NCBI RefSeq assembly: GCF_000829445.1
Contig: NZ_JXRQ01000017.1
Location: 1-64,000 of the forward strand
Direction of reading: 5' to 3'
Origin: Jeotgalibacillus alimentarius
GTDB lineage: Bacteria; Bacillota; Bacilli; Bacillales; Jeotgalibacillaceae
DNA: 64,000 bases
Made by a program: the position numbers and the translations under genes. The notes below the pieces were generated by a model. The model saw only the letters and a list, made by a program, of their open reading frames with translations, did not search any database and was not told the DNA's origin. Positions 23,685 through 33,000 of this stretch are shown here, piece by piece; position 1 is the stretch's first letter, and each line of letters starts with the position of its first letter.

Positions 23685-24665
23685 ATGAAAGCACTATTAT
23701 TAAAAGATAAAGGAACATGGCGGGATATGTTGGTTGAAGAGTTTGAAAAACCTGTTCCTGCCGCAGATGAAATTCTTGTCAAGGTAAAGGCAGCCGGGTT
23801 GAATCCGGTCGATTATAAAACAGGCGAAAACGGATCACCGGCGTGGAGCTACCCGCATATTCTGGGTCTCGATGCAGCAGGGGTCATTGAAGAAACCGGT
23901 TCAGAAGTAACGGAAGTTAAAAATGGTGACCGTGTCGTGTTTCTCGCAGATATGGCCCGCAAAGGTGCGTTTGCTGAATATATCGTGACAAAAGCGCATA
24001 CCGTTTCAGTTCTGCCTGAAGAAGTTTCATTTACAGATGCTGCAGCCTTACCGGTAGCTGCCTATACTGCTTATCAGGCATTGTTTTTCAAGCTACATAT
24101 TCAAAAGGAAAAGTCGATTCTGATTCACGCAGGTGCAGGCGGTGTAGGTGGTTTTGCTATCCAGCTTGCGAAATATGCAGGATTAACAGTCATTACAACG
24201 GCTTCAGAGGAAAATCATGCGTATGTAAAACAGCTTGGAGCAGATTTTGCGATTGATTATAAAAAGGAAGACTTTGTTGAGAAGACAAAAGAATATACTA
24301 ATGGCCTGGGCGTAAACTATGTGCTGGATACTGTCGGCCGTGAAAACGCTACGAAATCTCTTGAGACGCTTGCATTTAATGGACATATCGCATTTATTGC
24401 AGGTCAGCCTGAAATGAACGAATCGATATCATTTGCGCACCCGGTCTCATTTCACCATGTAGCACTTGGCAGCGTATATCAGTCAGGTAATCCTGATGAA
24501 GAAAAGTCGCTTAAGACGATTGGTGATCATCTGGTTGAGCTGCTGATAAAAGGTGAAATCAAAAGTCTGGTCAATCAGGTTATTTCACTCGAAGAAGTAC
24601 CTGAAGGCCTTGAAGAACTCGAAACACGGAAAGTCAAAGGCAAAATTGTTGCTGAAATCAATTAA
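23685..24665 (+). CDS. Zinc-type alcohol dehydrogenase-like quinone reductase
   Basis: 326 residues of the MDR superfamily, quinone oxidoreductase branch. Seen: G-L-N-P-V-D-Y-K near residue 36, G-L-D-A-A-G-V near 58, and the NADPH Rossmann motif G-A-G-G-V-G-G-F-A (about 146-154). The structural-zinc cysteines of true alcohol dehydrogenases are absent, so NADPH-dependent reduction of quinones or enones is more likely. AAAGGAGG before ATG 23685. Single gene. Confidence 0.87.
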   Translation: MKALLLKDKGTWRDMLVEEFEKPVPAADEILVKVKAAGLNPVDYKTGENGSPAWSYPHILGLDAAGVIEETGSEVTEVKNGDRVVFLADMARKGAFAEYIVTKAHTVSVLPEEVSFTDAAALPVAAYTAYQALFFKLHIQKEKSILIHAGAGGVGGFAIQLAKYAGLTVITTASEENHAYVKQLGADFAIDYKKEDFVEKTKEYTNGLGVNYVLDTVGRENATKSLETLAFNGHIAFIAGQPEMNESISFAHPVSFHHVALGSVYQSGNPDEEKSLKTIGDHLVELLIKGEIKSLVNQVISLEEVPEGLEELETRKVKGKIVAEIN

Positions 24666-24668
24666 TAA

Positions 24669-24698
24669 AAGACCGGGAGCCCAGGCTTCCGGTTTTCT
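24669..24698 (+). terminator. Terminator after the quinone reductase gene
   Basis: ACCGGGAGC/GCTTCCGGT stem with one G-U pair, followed by TTTTCTTT. Confidence 0.8.
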
Positions 24699-24753
24699 TT
24701 GTAAGGGAATAATAAGAGGATCTGCGTAATATCATGTGTAAGAGGTGATTTGC

Positions 24754-26121
24754 GTGGACTCAAAAGTACTTGCTGCAGCAATTGATGAAGTGACTGAAAT
24801 TGCAAAAGGATTTGGTCTTGATTATTACCCGATGCGCTATGAGATCTGTCCTGCATCAGTCATCTATACATTCGGTGCGTACGGAATGCCTGCGAGATTT
24901 TCCCATTGGAGCTTCGGGAAACAATATCACAAAATGAAAATGCAGTATGATCTTGGATTGAGTAAGATCTATGAGCTTGTAATCAATACAAATCCCTGCT
25001 ATGCTTTTTTACTTGATACAAATACACTGATTCAAAATAAGCTGATTATTGCACACGTACTTGCTCACAGCGACTTTTTTAAAAATAACATCAGATTCAG
25101 CCAGACAAATCGCGACATGATTAAGCAGATGAGTGCTACTTCCGAGCGAATCAAAGCATATGAAAAGAAGTTTGGAATCAAAAAAGTAGAAGAATTTCTA
25201 AATGCTGTGCTGGCAATTGAAGAACATATTGATCCACTGCTTTTTAAAGCACAAGAACAGCATTCAGATGATAGACCGCTCAAAAAAATTGCGGAACCGT
25301 ATAGTGATTTATGGGAAGAAGTGCAGCAAACTGATGAAAAAGTAAAGAAAAAAAGAATTCCTCTTCAACCTGAAAAAGATCTCATGCTCTTTATCCAGTC
25401 ACACAGCAAAGAACTAGAAGAATGGCAACGGGATATTATGACAATGGTGCGTGAAGAAATGCTGTATTTCTGGCCGCAGCTTGAAACAAAAATTCTAAAC
25501 GAAGGCTGGGCAACATACTGGCACCAGAAAATCATGAGAGAATTGCCCCTTACTGAAGAAGAAACGATTGAGTATGCGAAACTGAATGCAAATGTTGTTC
25601 AGCCTTCAAAAACATCAATTAACCCGTATTATCTTGGACTAAAGCTGCTTCAGGATATTGAAAAAAGAGAAGCGGCTCAACATGGTGAAGAAGCAGGGAA
25701 GAAGAAACTTTTTGAAGTGAGAGAACTCGAATCAGATCAGTCATTCATCAGAAATTACTTCACCAAAGAGTTCTCCAGGCAGGAAGACCTTTATCTATTC
25801 CAGCAGTTCGGCAAGGATTATAAGATTACAGATAAGGATTTTGAGGCAGTCAGGGATGAACTGATCCAATCAAGAGTCAATGGCGGATTTCCCTGTTTAT
25901 ACGTTGAAGACGGCGATTACTTGAAAAACGGTGAGCTTTATATCAGGCATGCGTATGAAGGAAACGAGCTTGATCTTCATTACCTTGAGAAGGTGCTTCA
26001 CTATATTTATCAGCTTTGGGGAAGAACAGTTCACTTTGAAACAGTGGTCAATCAGAAAACTTTTTGTTTCACATGCAGTGGTCGTGGGGTATATAAAAAA
26101 CAGGTTGACTATACAACCTGA
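24754..26121 (+). CDS. spoVR: SpoVR family protein (stage V sporulation protein R)
   Basis: 455 residues. In B. subtilis SpoVR affects spore cortex formation and is made in the mother cell; its E. coli relative YcgB is co-regulated with YeaG/YeaH, the PrkA and YhbH homologues found 14-19 kb to the left here. Family motifs: N-T-N-P-C-Y-A-F-L near residue 77, [12 protein letters not shown] near 101, N-E-G-W-A-T-Y-W-H near 251. The start is taken as GTG at 24754 because AGAGGTG is seven bases upstream; GTG at 24745 is too close to that site. Single gene with terminator. Confidence 0.9.
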   Translation: MDSKVLAAAIDEVTEIAKGFGLDYYPMRYEICPASVIYTFGAYGMPARFSHWSFGKQYHKMKMQYDLGLSKIYELVINTNPCYAFLLDTNTLIQNKLIIAHVLAHSDFFKNNIRFSQTNRDMIKQMSATSERIKAYEKKFGIKKVEEFLNAVLAIEEHIDPLLFKAQEQHSDDRPLKKIAEPYSDLWEEVQQTDEKVKKKRIPLQPEKDLMLFIQSHSKELEEWQRDIMTMVREEMLYFWPQLETKILNEGWATYWHQKIMRELPLTEEETIEYAKLNANVVQPSKTSINPYYLGLKLLQDIEKREAAQHGEEAGKKKLFEVRELESDQSFIRNYFTKEFSRQEDLYLFQQFGKDYKITDKDFEAVRDELIQSRVNGGFPCLYVEDGDYLKNGELYIRHAYEGNELDLHYLEKVLHYIYQLWGRTVHFETVVNQKTFCFTCSGRGVYKKQVDYTT

Positions 26122-26149
26122 GCAGATCGTTTGAAATGATCTGCTTTTT
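26121..26149 (+). terminator. Terminator after spoVR
   Basis: AGCAGATC/GATCTGCT stem, 9-base loop, five T. Confidence 0.88.
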
Positions 26150-26233
26150 GTTTTAACATTGTCCTGTATTCGAGATAAATGAAAATATGTATTTCTCGTT
26201 AAGCAATAATCATTTAAAAAGGAGTTTTTCATC

Positions 26234-26872
26234 ATGAGAGTACTACTAGTCAAAGCAAACAACCGTCCATCAGATCAATCAGTATCTGCAAAAATGCACG
26301 ACCTGTTTTTAGAAGAAATTAAAAATAATGAAGAGATTACAATCGATCATGTCGATTTATATAATGAAGAACTGCCATATATCGGCCAGGACTTCCTTGC
26401 TGCACAGGGTAAAGCCGCTGAAAGTGCAACATTGAATGAAAAAGAGGAAAAGGTTCTGACGATTGCTAATAGACACCTTGACCGTTTCAAACAGGCGGAT
26501 GTTGTTGTTTTCGCATTCCCGCTATGGAACTTTACGGTACCTGCAGTCCTTCACACGTACATGGACTATCTGTTCCGTGCAGGTGAGACATTCCGCTATA
26601 CTGCTGAAGGTCCTCAGGGTCTAATGGGTGACAAGCGTGCAATTCTGCTGAATGCACGTGGCGGAGACTATTCTGCACCTGCAATGCAGGGGGCTGAAAT
26701 GAGTGTTAACTTTATCAAAAATGCACTTGGTTTCTTTGGTATCCAGCAGCAGACTGATGTCATTATTGAAGGTCATAATCAGTATGTTGACCGCACAGAA
26801 GAAATTAAAGAACAGGGCTTCAAGCGCGTTGTTGAAGTTGCGAAAGACTTAAGTGCAGTCGCAGCACGATAA
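26234..26872 (+). CDS. azoR: FMN-dependent NADH-azoreductase
   Basis: 212 residues of the AzoR family, flavodoxin-like; reduces azo bonds and quinones with NADH. Seen: V-K-A-N-N-R-P-S-D-Q-S phosphate loop at the N terminus, F-P-L-W-N-F-T-V-P-A near residue 96, and N-A-R-G-G-D-Y near 140. AAAGGAG lies 10 bases before ATG 26234. Single gene. Fifth NAD(P)H-flavin reductase of the window; such enzymes are commonly under quinone-responsive repressors in Bacillus. Confidence 0.92.
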   Translation: MRVLLVKANNRPSDQSVSAKMHDLFLEEIKNNEEITIDHVDLYNEELPYIGQDFLAAQGKAAESATLNEKEEKVLTIANRHLDRFKQADVVVFAFPLWNFTVPAVLHTYMDYLFRAGETFRYTAEGPQGLMGDKRAILLNARGGDYSAPAMQGAEMSVNFIKNALGFFGIQQQTDVIIEGHNQYVDRTEEIKEQGFKRVVEVAKDLSAVAAR

Positions 26873-26879
26873 TATATTC

Positions 26880-26919
26880 AAAAGCAGTTCCGTGTAGTGC
26901 GGAACTGCTTTTATTTTTG
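26880..26919 (+). terminator. Terminator after azoR
   Basis: Perfect AAAAGCAGTTCCG/CGGAACTGCTTTT stem and T-rich tail. Confidence 0.94.
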
Positions 26920-26958
26920 TAATCTTTTACGTTATCATCATTAAAAAGGAGTGAGTTC

Positions 26959-27423
26959 ATGGGATACATAGAAAACCTGAGACAGAAGATCGGACACGAC
27001 CCGGTTAACCTGGTCGGTGTCACAGTAGCAGCATTCAATGATACAGGGAATATTCTTCTGCAGAAACGGCCTGATGGGGTATGGGGACTGCCTGGCGGAC
27101 TGATAGAACTGGGTGAATCAACTGAATCTGCTGCAAGAAGAGAAGTGAAAGAAGAGAATGGTATTGAAATCGGCACGCTTGAACTGGTGACTGTTTTGTC
27201 CGGAGAAGATTATTATGTAAAGTTGCCAAACGGGGATGAATTTTTTGCGATAACTGTCGTTTACTATTCCAAGGACGTCAGTGGAGAGTTAACTGCAGAT
27301 GGAGTTGAAACAATAGAGACCGACTTCTTTCCGCCGAATGAACTCCCGGAAGGTATCAGTCCGAGAATTAAAAAAATGCTGAGAGATTCAGCAGATCAGC
27401 TATCGGATTTTGGGAAAAAGTAA
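26959..27423 (+). CDS. Nudix hydrolase
   Basis: 154 residues. The Nudix box is complete: G-G-L-I-E-L-G-E-S-T-E-S-A-A-R-R-E-V-K-E-E-N-G at about 48-70, with the R-E-x-x-E-E metal-binding core. It hydrolyses nucleoside diphosphates linked to another group; the substrate is unknown. AAAGGAGTG is 6 bases before the ATG. Single gene that converges with a 42-residue membrane-protein gene. Confidence 0.9.
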   Translation: MGYIENLRQKIGHDPVNLVGVTVAAFNDTGNILLQKRPDGVWGLPGGLIELGESTESAARREVKEENGIEIGTLELVTVLSGEDYYVKLPNGDEFFAITVVYYSKDVSGELTADGVETIETDFFPPNELPEGISPRIKKMLRDSADQLSDFGKK

Positions 27424-27424
27424 A

Positions 27425-27456
27425 AGAAGCTTTCCGGTTCATCCGGAAGGCTTCGT
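27425..27456. terminator. Hairpin between the Nudix gene and a convergent small gene
   Basis: GAAGCTTTCCGG/CCGGAAGGCTTC stem; the T-run is on the minus strand (TTTTACTTTTT), so it mainly serves the small gene. Confidence 0.75.
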
Positions 27457-27460
27457 CTCA

Positions 27461-27589
27461 TCATAAAAGTGTATGCAGCATAACTGCCGCTATCCCGATA
27501 CCTAAGATAAAATAGTTTTGAATACCGCCCGGCTTTTCCTCACGTGACGCAACCTCTTCCAAACGCTGAAGCAACTGACCCTTTTTCAT
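27461..27589 (-). CDS. Small membrane-anchored protein (42 aa)
   Basis: 42 residues: a charged N-terminal helix (K-K-G-Q-L-L-Q-R-L-E-E-V) followed by a single hydrophobic segment at about 26-42 that reaches the C terminus, so a tail-anchored layout. CGGAGTG lies about 8 bases before ATG 27589, and a hairpin follows the stop. No family recognised. Its gene stands alone on the minus strand. Confidence 0.65.
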   Translation of the reverse strand: MKKGQLLQRLEEVASREEKPGGIQNYFILGIGIAAVMLHTLL

Positions 27590-27701
27590 TCAGATCCACT
27601 CCGTTCATCTATAGGTAGTCTGATTATAAACGAATAAGAAAGCGCTTTCAATTATAAACTGAATATTTAGTGAATTAGACCTTTATTTGTATGACATAAA
27701 T

Positions 27702-27733
27702 ATCCCCCGTATACGAACGAGTATCCGGGGGAT
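27702..27733 (-). terminator. Hairpin downstream of the SulP gene
   Basis: ATCCCCCG/CGGGGGAT stem with inner TA-rich pairs; only a short T tail on the minus strand. Confidence 0.6.
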
Positions 27734-27742
27734 GTTTGCGGA

Positions 27743-29218
27743 TTAATGTCCTGAAGTATTAGCACCAGGCTGATCATATACTGAAAGCTGATCAACGAGC
27801 TCATTACTCTCTTCATTTAATCCTGTTAATTTAACTTTAGCACCATGCTGTTGCAGTTTAATTGCTACCTTATCGACTGCATGAATGGCTGAATCATCCC
27901 ATAAATGAGCCTTTTTAAAATCAAAAATAACTGTATCGATCCCTTTAGTATCGTAATCAATTGCAGATACAAAATCAGTCACAGATGCAAAAAATATCTG
28001 ACCGTCAACACGGTAAGTAATCGTTGAAGCGGCTTCGTCAATTTCTTTATCAATGTGTACTTTAGAAATTTTTGCAGCAAAGAAAATCGCGCTCAGCAGC
28101 ACACCTGCAAGTACACCGATTGACAGGTCATGAGTGATCACAACTGTCGCAACCGTCACGATCATAACTGCAGCATCCGATCTTGGCACTTTATGGAGTC
28201 TCATCAGAGAGTTCCAGTCAAATGTACCGATAGACACCATAATCATGACACCAACAAGCACAGCCATCGGAATCTGCACAACAATATCAGTCAGAATCAT
28301 AATCAGTCCAAGCAGGACAACACCGGCTGTAAAAGATGACAGACGACCGCGTCCACCAGACTTCACATTGATCACAGCCTGTCCAATCATCGCACAGCCG
28401 GCCATACCGCCAAAGCAGCCTGTCACCATATTGGCAATACCCTGACCGCGCGCTTCTTTATTCTTATCACTAGGTGTATCCGTCATATCATCAACGATCT
28501 GAGCTGTCAGTAGTGATTCAAGCAATCCTACTATTGCAAGTGAGATAGAATAAGGCAGTATAATCATCAGCGTTTCAAAGGTAAACGGAACATTTGGTAT
28601 CAGGAAAGAAGGGAGGGTTTGTGAGATTGTCCCCATATCGCCGACCGTTTTCGTTCCAACACCTGTAGCCATCACAAACCCAGTTACCACAATAATAGCA
28701 ATCAGCGGGGAAGGAATCGCCTTGAAAAATCTCGGTACAAGATAAATGATTGCAAGTGATACAGCCACTAATCCATACATAATCCACCCCGCGCCTTCAA
28801 ATTGTTCAAGCTGCGCCATAAAGATCAGAATAGCCAGTGCGTTAACAAACCCGATCATCACTGAATTCGGAATAAACCGCATCAGCTTTCCGAGCTTTAA
28901 CACACCCATAATCAGCTGAATGAATCCGGTCAGAATGGTTGCAGCAAATAAATACTGAAGACCGTGATCAGCAACGAGCGTAACCATCAGAAGGGCCATC
29001 GCACCAGTCGCACCCGAGATCATTCCAGGTCGGCCTCCGATAAATGCAATGACAACAGCAATACAAAAAGCAGCATAAAGTCCAACCATCGGGTCAACGC
29101 CTGCAATGATTGAAAAGGCAATGGCTTCAGGAATTAATGCAAGGGCCACTAAGGTACCAGACATCAGGTCGCCACGCACATTCCCAAACCACTCCTGTTT
29201 ATATTTAGTTAAATCCAA
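27743..29218 (-). CDS. SulP-family anion transporter with STAS domain (YbaR-like)
   Basis: About 491 residues. SulP/SLC26 family: 10 or more membrane helices with the [10 protein letters not shown] motif near the N terminus and a C-terminal cytoplasmic STAS domain (about 390-480). Likely sulfate, bicarbonate or another inorganic anion; the choice is not visible in sequence. The frame extends to an ATG at 29260, but the spacing of AAGGGAGAG points to TTG at 29218, which also matches the N terminus of relatives. An extended -10 promoter is at 29297-29305. Confidence 0.88.
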   Translation of the reverse strand: MDLTKYKQEWFGNVRGDLMSGTLVALALIPEAIAFSIIAGVDPMVGLYAAFCIAVVIAFIGGRPGMISGATGAMALLMVTLVADHGLQYLFAATILTGFIQLIMGVLKLGKLMRFIPNSVMIGFVNALAILIFMAQLEQFEGAGWIMYGLVAVSLAIIYLVPRFFKAIPSPLIAIIVVTGFVMATGVGTKTVGDMGTISQTLPSFLIPNVPFTFETLMIILPYSISLAIVGLLESLLTAQIVDDMTDTPSDKNKEARGQGIANMVTGCFGGMAGCAMIGQAVINVKSGGRGRLSSFTAGVVLLGLIMILTDIVVQIPMAVLVGVMIMVSIGTFDWNSLMRLHKVPRSDAAVMIVTVATVVITHDLSIGVLAGVLLSAIFFAAKISKVHIDKEIDEAASTITYRVDGQIFFASVTDFVSAIDYDTKGIDTVIFDFKKAHLWDDSAIHAVDKVAIKLQQHGAKVKLTGLNEESNELVDQLSVYDQPGANTSGH

Positions 29219-29296
29219 TTTAATAATCTCTCCCTTAAAATTATTTTTGCGACTTTTCACTCTCAGAAAAGTCAGGATCCGTTTATAACGAGGAGA

Positions 29297-29330
29297 ATTA
29301 TAACATATCTTTATAGAGTGGAAAATTTCA
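29297..29330 (-). promoter_or_regulatory. Promoter of the SulP gene; rest of gap empty
   Basis: Complement reads TGTTATAAT, a perfect extended -10. The -35 side is weak. Between here and 29526 I see no gene: a 61-codon plus-strand frame at 29373 has no ribosome site. Confidence 0.55.
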
Positions 29331-29525
29331 TGTAAGCGTATTATTTAGTATAATCGTCTATTATTCTCTCATATGCTTACTTTTAATATATCAGTTCATA
29401 AAAATGACTCAAATATTATTTATAATAATCAAGTTTCACGAGTCGGAATTCAAATTCGAGTTTTAGGGCAGTTTAATACTGATGGAGCGGAAGTTTCCTC
29501 ATCAACTATCACCGCGTTAAGTTCA

Positions 29526-29552
29526 AAAAAAGACTGCCCGGTTGGACAGTCT
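29526..29552 (-). terminator. Terminator of the alpha-glucosidase gene
   Basis: AGACTG/CAGTCT-based stem with GC-rich loop followed on the minus strand by seven T. Confidence 0.85.
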
Positions 29553-29559
29553 CTGTAAG

Positions 29560-31242
29560 TTACGAGAGTTTATATACTCTCGCTTCATAAGGCTTCAGTA
29601 CCACCGTAGAAGTATCGTCGTGTGCGGCAACAGGAAGGTTATTCAGCAGAAGGTGATCCAGGCTGATCTTAAAATCAAGATCTTCGCAAATCGCATCCTT
29701 TGTTGAAAGGTTAGTCAGAACAACAACTTTTTCATTTTCAAGCGTTCTCGTATATGCATAGATCTGATGGTGTTCAGGAAGAATCAGATCATAGACACCG
29801 TAAGTGAAAATATCATACTCCTTTTTCAGTGCAATCATCCGCTTATAGAAAGAAAGGACAGAGTTTTCATCTTTTAACTGATCTTCGACGTTAATATCTT
29901 TAAAGTTCGGGTTCACTCTCATCCATGGTGAACCTGTTGTGAATCCTGCATTACCTTCAGCTGACCACTGCATAGGTGTTCTGCTGTTGTCCCGTGAAGA
30001 TGCCCACAGAATCCGCATAATATCGTCATGCGCTACACCTTCTTCACGGCGGATGCGGTACAGGTTTTTCGCAGACACATCATCATAGTCATCGATCGAG
30101 TCAAACTGAACATTTGTCATGCCGATTTCCTGACCCTGATAGATAAATGGCGTACCCTGCATCAGGAAGTACATCGCTGCCATAGATGTTGCACTTTCAT
30201 ACCAGAATTCATCATCATTACCCCATGTTGACACCACGCGCGGTTTATCATGGTTTTCAATAAACAATGCATTCCAGCCATTGTTTTCAAGACCTTTTTG
30301 CCATCTCGTCAATACTTTTTTCAGTTCAACAATATCAAGCTGGAGGTTTGTCTCTGCATCCCACAGGCCAAGGTGTTCGAACTGGAATATCATATCCATT
30401 TTCCCTTTTTTCTCACCAACCCACAGATCAGCTTCATCAATCGATACGCCATTAGCTTCGCCGACTGTCATGACATCATACTGGCCGTATGTTTTATCTT
30501 TGAATTCTTTTAAAAGAGGCTGGATGCCTTTTTGGTTCATATGCATATCGAAAGAAGAAACATATTTTTTCTTCTTAGGGTTTGGCATGTCAGGAAGTTT
30601 TTTACGCTTCTTAATGTGACTGACTGCATCAATTCTGAAGCCGTCAATTCCTTTATCAAGCCAGTAGTTGACCTGGTCATAAATTGCCTGTCTTGCTTCA
30701 GGGTTTTCCCAGTTCACATCCGGCTGCTTTGTCGAGAAGACGTGAAGGTAGTACTGGTCAGTTTTCTCGTCATATTCCCACGCAGATCCGCCGAAAATAC
30801 TTTCCCAGTTATTCGGCTCAGCAATGGTTTTCCCGGCTTTATCTTTCTTACCGTCCCGCCAGATGTACCAGTCACGCTTTGGACTGTCCTTAGACTCGCG
30901 TGATTCCACAAACCACTGGTGTTCATCACTCGTATGATTTGGCACAAAATCGATAATCAGCTTCATATCACGCTTATGGACTTCTTTCAATAATGTATCA
31001 AAATCGTCCATTGTACCGAAGTCATCCATAATTGCCTGGTAATCAGAGATATCATATCCATTATCATCATTAGGTGATTGATACATTGGACAAATCCAGA
31101 TCACATCAATTCCAAGATCTTTTACGTAGTCCAGACGCGAAACGATTCCCTGCAGATCACCAATTCCATCACCATTCGAATCCTGAAAGCTTCTCGGATA
31201 GATCTGATACCCGACAGCTTCTTTCCACCATATTTTTTTCAT
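29560..31242 (-). CDS. malL: Alpha-glucosidase / oligo-1,6-glucosidase (GH13)
   Basis: 560 residues, as for MalL. GH13 exo-acting glucosidase that releases glucose from maltose, isomaltose and sucrose-type sugars. Seen: W-W-K-E-A-V-G-Y-Q-I-Y-P-R-S-F at the N terminus, calcium/catalytic region D-F-V-P-N-H-T-S near 98, nucleophile Asp in F-R-I-D-A-V-S-H near 199, acid Glu in T-V-G-E-A-N-G near 255, and I-E-N-H-D-K-P-R near 325. The open frame extends 37 codons upstream, but GGAGGTG eight bases before ATG 31242 sets the start. A catabolite-repression site lies 25 bases upstream. No sugar transporter or regulator is adjacent; MsmX at 48 kb could power one elsewhere. Confidence 0.92.
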   Translation of the reverse strand: MKKIWWKEAVGYQIYPRSFQDSNGDGIGDLQGIVSRLDYVKDLGIDVIWICPMYQSPNDDNGYDISDYQAIMDDFGTMDDFDTLLKEVHKRDMKLIIDFVPNHTSDEHQWFVESRESKDSPKRDWYIWRDGKKDKAGKTIAEPNNWESIFGGSAWEYDEKTDQYYLHVFSTKQPDVNWENPEARQAIYDQVNYWLDKGIDGFRIDAVSHIKKRKKLPDMPNPKKKKYVSSFDMHMNQKGIQPLLKEFKDKTYGQYDVMTVGEANGVSIDEADLWVGEKKGKMDMIFQFEHLGLWDAETNLQLDIVELKKVLTRWQKGLENNGWNALFIENHDKPRVVSTWGNDDEFWYESATSMAAMYFLMQGTPFIYQGQEIGMTNVQFDSIDDYDDVSAKNLYRIRREEGVAHDDIMRILWASSRDNSRTPMQWSAEGNAGFTTGSPWMRVNPNFKDINVEDQLKDENSVLSFYKRMIALKKEYDIFTYGVYDLILPEHHQIYAYTRTLENEKVVVLTNLSTKDAICEDLDFKISLDHLLLNNLPVAAHDDTSTVVLKPYEARVYKLS

Positions 31243-31265
31243 CAGTACGGCACCTCCATATTTTA

Positions 31266-31279
31266 TGCAATCGCTTGCA
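31266..31279 (-). promoter_or_regulatory. cre site (CcpA/LacI-type operator) before malL
   Basis: TGCAAGCGATTGCA on the minus strand fits the cre consensus TGNAANCGNWNNCA at every position and is nearly palindromic. It lies just upstream of the ribosome site. It predicts glucose repression by CcpA, or control by a MalR-type LacI-family repressor. Confidence 0.6.
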
Positions 31280-31448
31280 CTAACAATTAAATTAAATGCT
31301 TTGTCTGCAGTGATTTTGTATGGACTGCAATACAAAGCGAGCATGTATTTCATTCACTTTTTATACCCATTTATTTTACCGTCTATCAAGGTATTTCGCA
31401 ATATTTATTTAAAATAAGAAAATTGTCCGATCCATGCAGGCGGGGGTA

Positions 31449-31595
31449 CTACAGTAGCCAGCTAGAACTCTACAATTGCCAGGCGAAACACTACAACAGG
31501 TAAGCAGAATACTACAGCTGCCAGACGAAACACTACAACGGCTAAGCAAAACACTACAGCTGCCAGACGAAACACTACAACCGCTGCCCGCCACA
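31449..31595. repeat. Tandem repeat, seven units of exactly 21 bp
   Basis: Units begin CTACA at 31449, 31470, 31491, 31512, 31533, 31554 and 31575. Units 4 and 6 are identical. Even units end GCCAGRCGAAACA and odd units 3 and 5 resemble GGYWAAGCARAAYA, so the higher-order period is 42 bp. It lies in the gap between the CNNM transporter terminator and malL. The frame on the minus strand stays open with a Cys every seventh residue but has no ribosome site. Confidence 0.9.
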
Positions 31596-31610
31596 AGCCC
31601 TTCAACAAAA

Positions 31611-31639
31611 TAAAGAACCGCGCAACATTGCGCGGTTCC
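31611..31639 (-). terminator. Terminator of the CNNM/CorC transporter gene
   Basis: GAACCGCGCAA/TTGCGCGGTTC perfect stem with T-tail on the minus strand. Confidence 0.93.
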
Positions 31640-31641
31640 CA

Positions 31642-33000
31642 TTATAAAGCTTCTGTCGTCCGTATTGCTGCCGGAGCAGTTTCCACCTCAGACTCAGATG
31701 TTTCTTCTTCAGACAGCTTCCATACTTCAAGATAAAGAATATGGTAGCCTTCTACATCGTTAACCCGGAATACATGGCCCTGCTCATAAAGCTCATCGCC
31801 GACTTCAGCATTAAAGTTTCTTGTCATGAACCAGCCGCCGATCGTATCAACATCTTCTTCATCAATTTCGATGTTCAATAGCTCATTCACACTTTGAACA
31901 AGCACTTTTGAATCCAGAATAAAATGATGTTCATTAATCTGCTGAACGTCCGGAATTTCATCAGCATCGAATTCATCCTGAATTTCTCCGACGATTTCTT
32001 CAATAATATCTTCCATCGTAACTAGGCCGGATGTTCCGCCGTATTCGTCAAGCAGAATTCCCATATGCATTCTGTCTCTCTGGAACTTATGAAGCAGTTC
32101 ATGAATTGGAATGCTGTCAATGACCTGTATGATCGGGTGGGTAAATTCAGAAACAGGTCGCTTACCGTTATTCTGATCCTCGATAAACGCTGTCATCAAT
32201 TCTTTCATATTAATCATACCGATAATATTATCACGGTCACCGTCTTCAGTGACCGGATAACGTGTATACTGCTCTTCTTTCATTACTTCAAATACTTCAA
32301 GCAGCGTAAGGCCGCTGTCTACACTTGCAATTTCTGTTCTTGGTACCATGATTTCTTTTGCAACACGCTCATCAAATTCAAAAATCTTATTTACGAATTT
32401 GTACTCTGACTGATTAATCTCACCGCTCTTTAAGCTTTCAGATAAAATCATCCGTAACTCTTCTTCAGAATGAGCCATATCGTTGGACTGCGAATGCTTT
32501 AATCCAAGTGCTCTTGTCAATAGACGCGCTGAACCATTCAGGAACCTGACGAAAGGATAAAGAATACGGTAAAACCAGATTAATGGTGTTGCAACCATGA
32601 GTGTAATTTTCTCTGCCTGTTGTATCGCAATAATCTTTGGAGAAAGCTCTCCAATAACAACATGTAAAAAGGTAATCAATGAAAAAGCAGCTGCGAATGA
32701 GAAAATTGAAATCCATGAAGCCTCAATGCCTGTAAAGAGCGGTGCAATCATCTGTGCGATCGTCGGTCCGCCAATCCATCCGAGTGCCAGCGCTGAGACA
32801 GTGATGCCAAGCTGACATGCAGATAAATATTCATCAAGATTATCAGTGATCTTTTTTGCTCTTGCTGCTCTCGTGTGACCTTCCTCAAGCAGCTGATCAA
32901 TCCGTGTGGATCTCACCTTTACAATCGAAAATTCAGAAACCACGAAAAATGCCGTACATGCAAGTAAAACAACGACCAAAATTAAATTGTCTATCTCCAA
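31642..33000 (-). CDS. CNNM/CorC-family divalent-cation transporter (YhdP/MpfA-like)
   Basis: 452 residues. Domains: CNNM membrane domain with an N-terminal helix and three more (about 1-190), two CBS domains (about 205-330; M-V-P-R-T-E-I, then Y-G-G-T-S-G-L-V-T-M-E-D), and a C-terminal CorC/HlyC domain with G-G-W-F. Homologues such as MpfA export magnesium. The start is TTG at 33000, which gives the N terminus expected from relatives; no normal ribosome site is next to it, and an in-frame TAA lies nine codons upstream. A perfect AGGAGG sits 42 bases upstream, with a 10-bp hairpin between it and the TTG. See the leader entry. Confidence 0.9.
   Translation of the reverse strand: MEIDNLILVVVLLACTAFFVVSEFSIVKVRSTRIDQLLEEGHTRAARAKKITDNLDEYLSACQLGITVSALALGWIGGPTIAQMIAPLFTGIEASWISIFSFAAAFSLITFLHVVIGELSPKIIAIQQAEKITLMVATPLIWFYRILYPFVRFLNGSARLLTRALGLKHSQSNDMAHSEEELRMILSESLKSGEINQSEYKFVNKIFEFDERVAKEIMVPRTEIASVDSGLTLLEVFEVMKEEQYTRYPVTEDGDRDNIIGMINMKELMTAFIEDQNNGKRPVSEFTHPIIQVIDSIPIHELLHKFQRDRMHMGILLDEYGGTSGLVTMEDIIEEIVGEIQDEFDADEIPDVQQINEHHFILDSKVLVQSVNELLNIEIDEEDVDTIGGWFMTRNFNAEVGDELYEQGHVFRVNDVEGYHILYLEVWKLSEEETSESEVETAPAAIRTTEAL

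Noticed and set aside
29373-29558. Plus-strand frame of 61 codons in the SulP-malL gap
   Set aside because: No Shine-Dalgarno, no recognisable motif, and its end lies in the malL terminator.
31449-31595. CRISPR array
   Set aside because: Units are directly adjacent with no unique spacers and there are no cas genes.
31409-31642. Minus-strand frame of 77 codons giving a Cys-rich heptad repeat
   Set aside because: It is the translation of the 21-bp DNA repeat, starts within the terminator hairpin of the transporter gene and has no ribosome site. Kept as a DNA repeat only.
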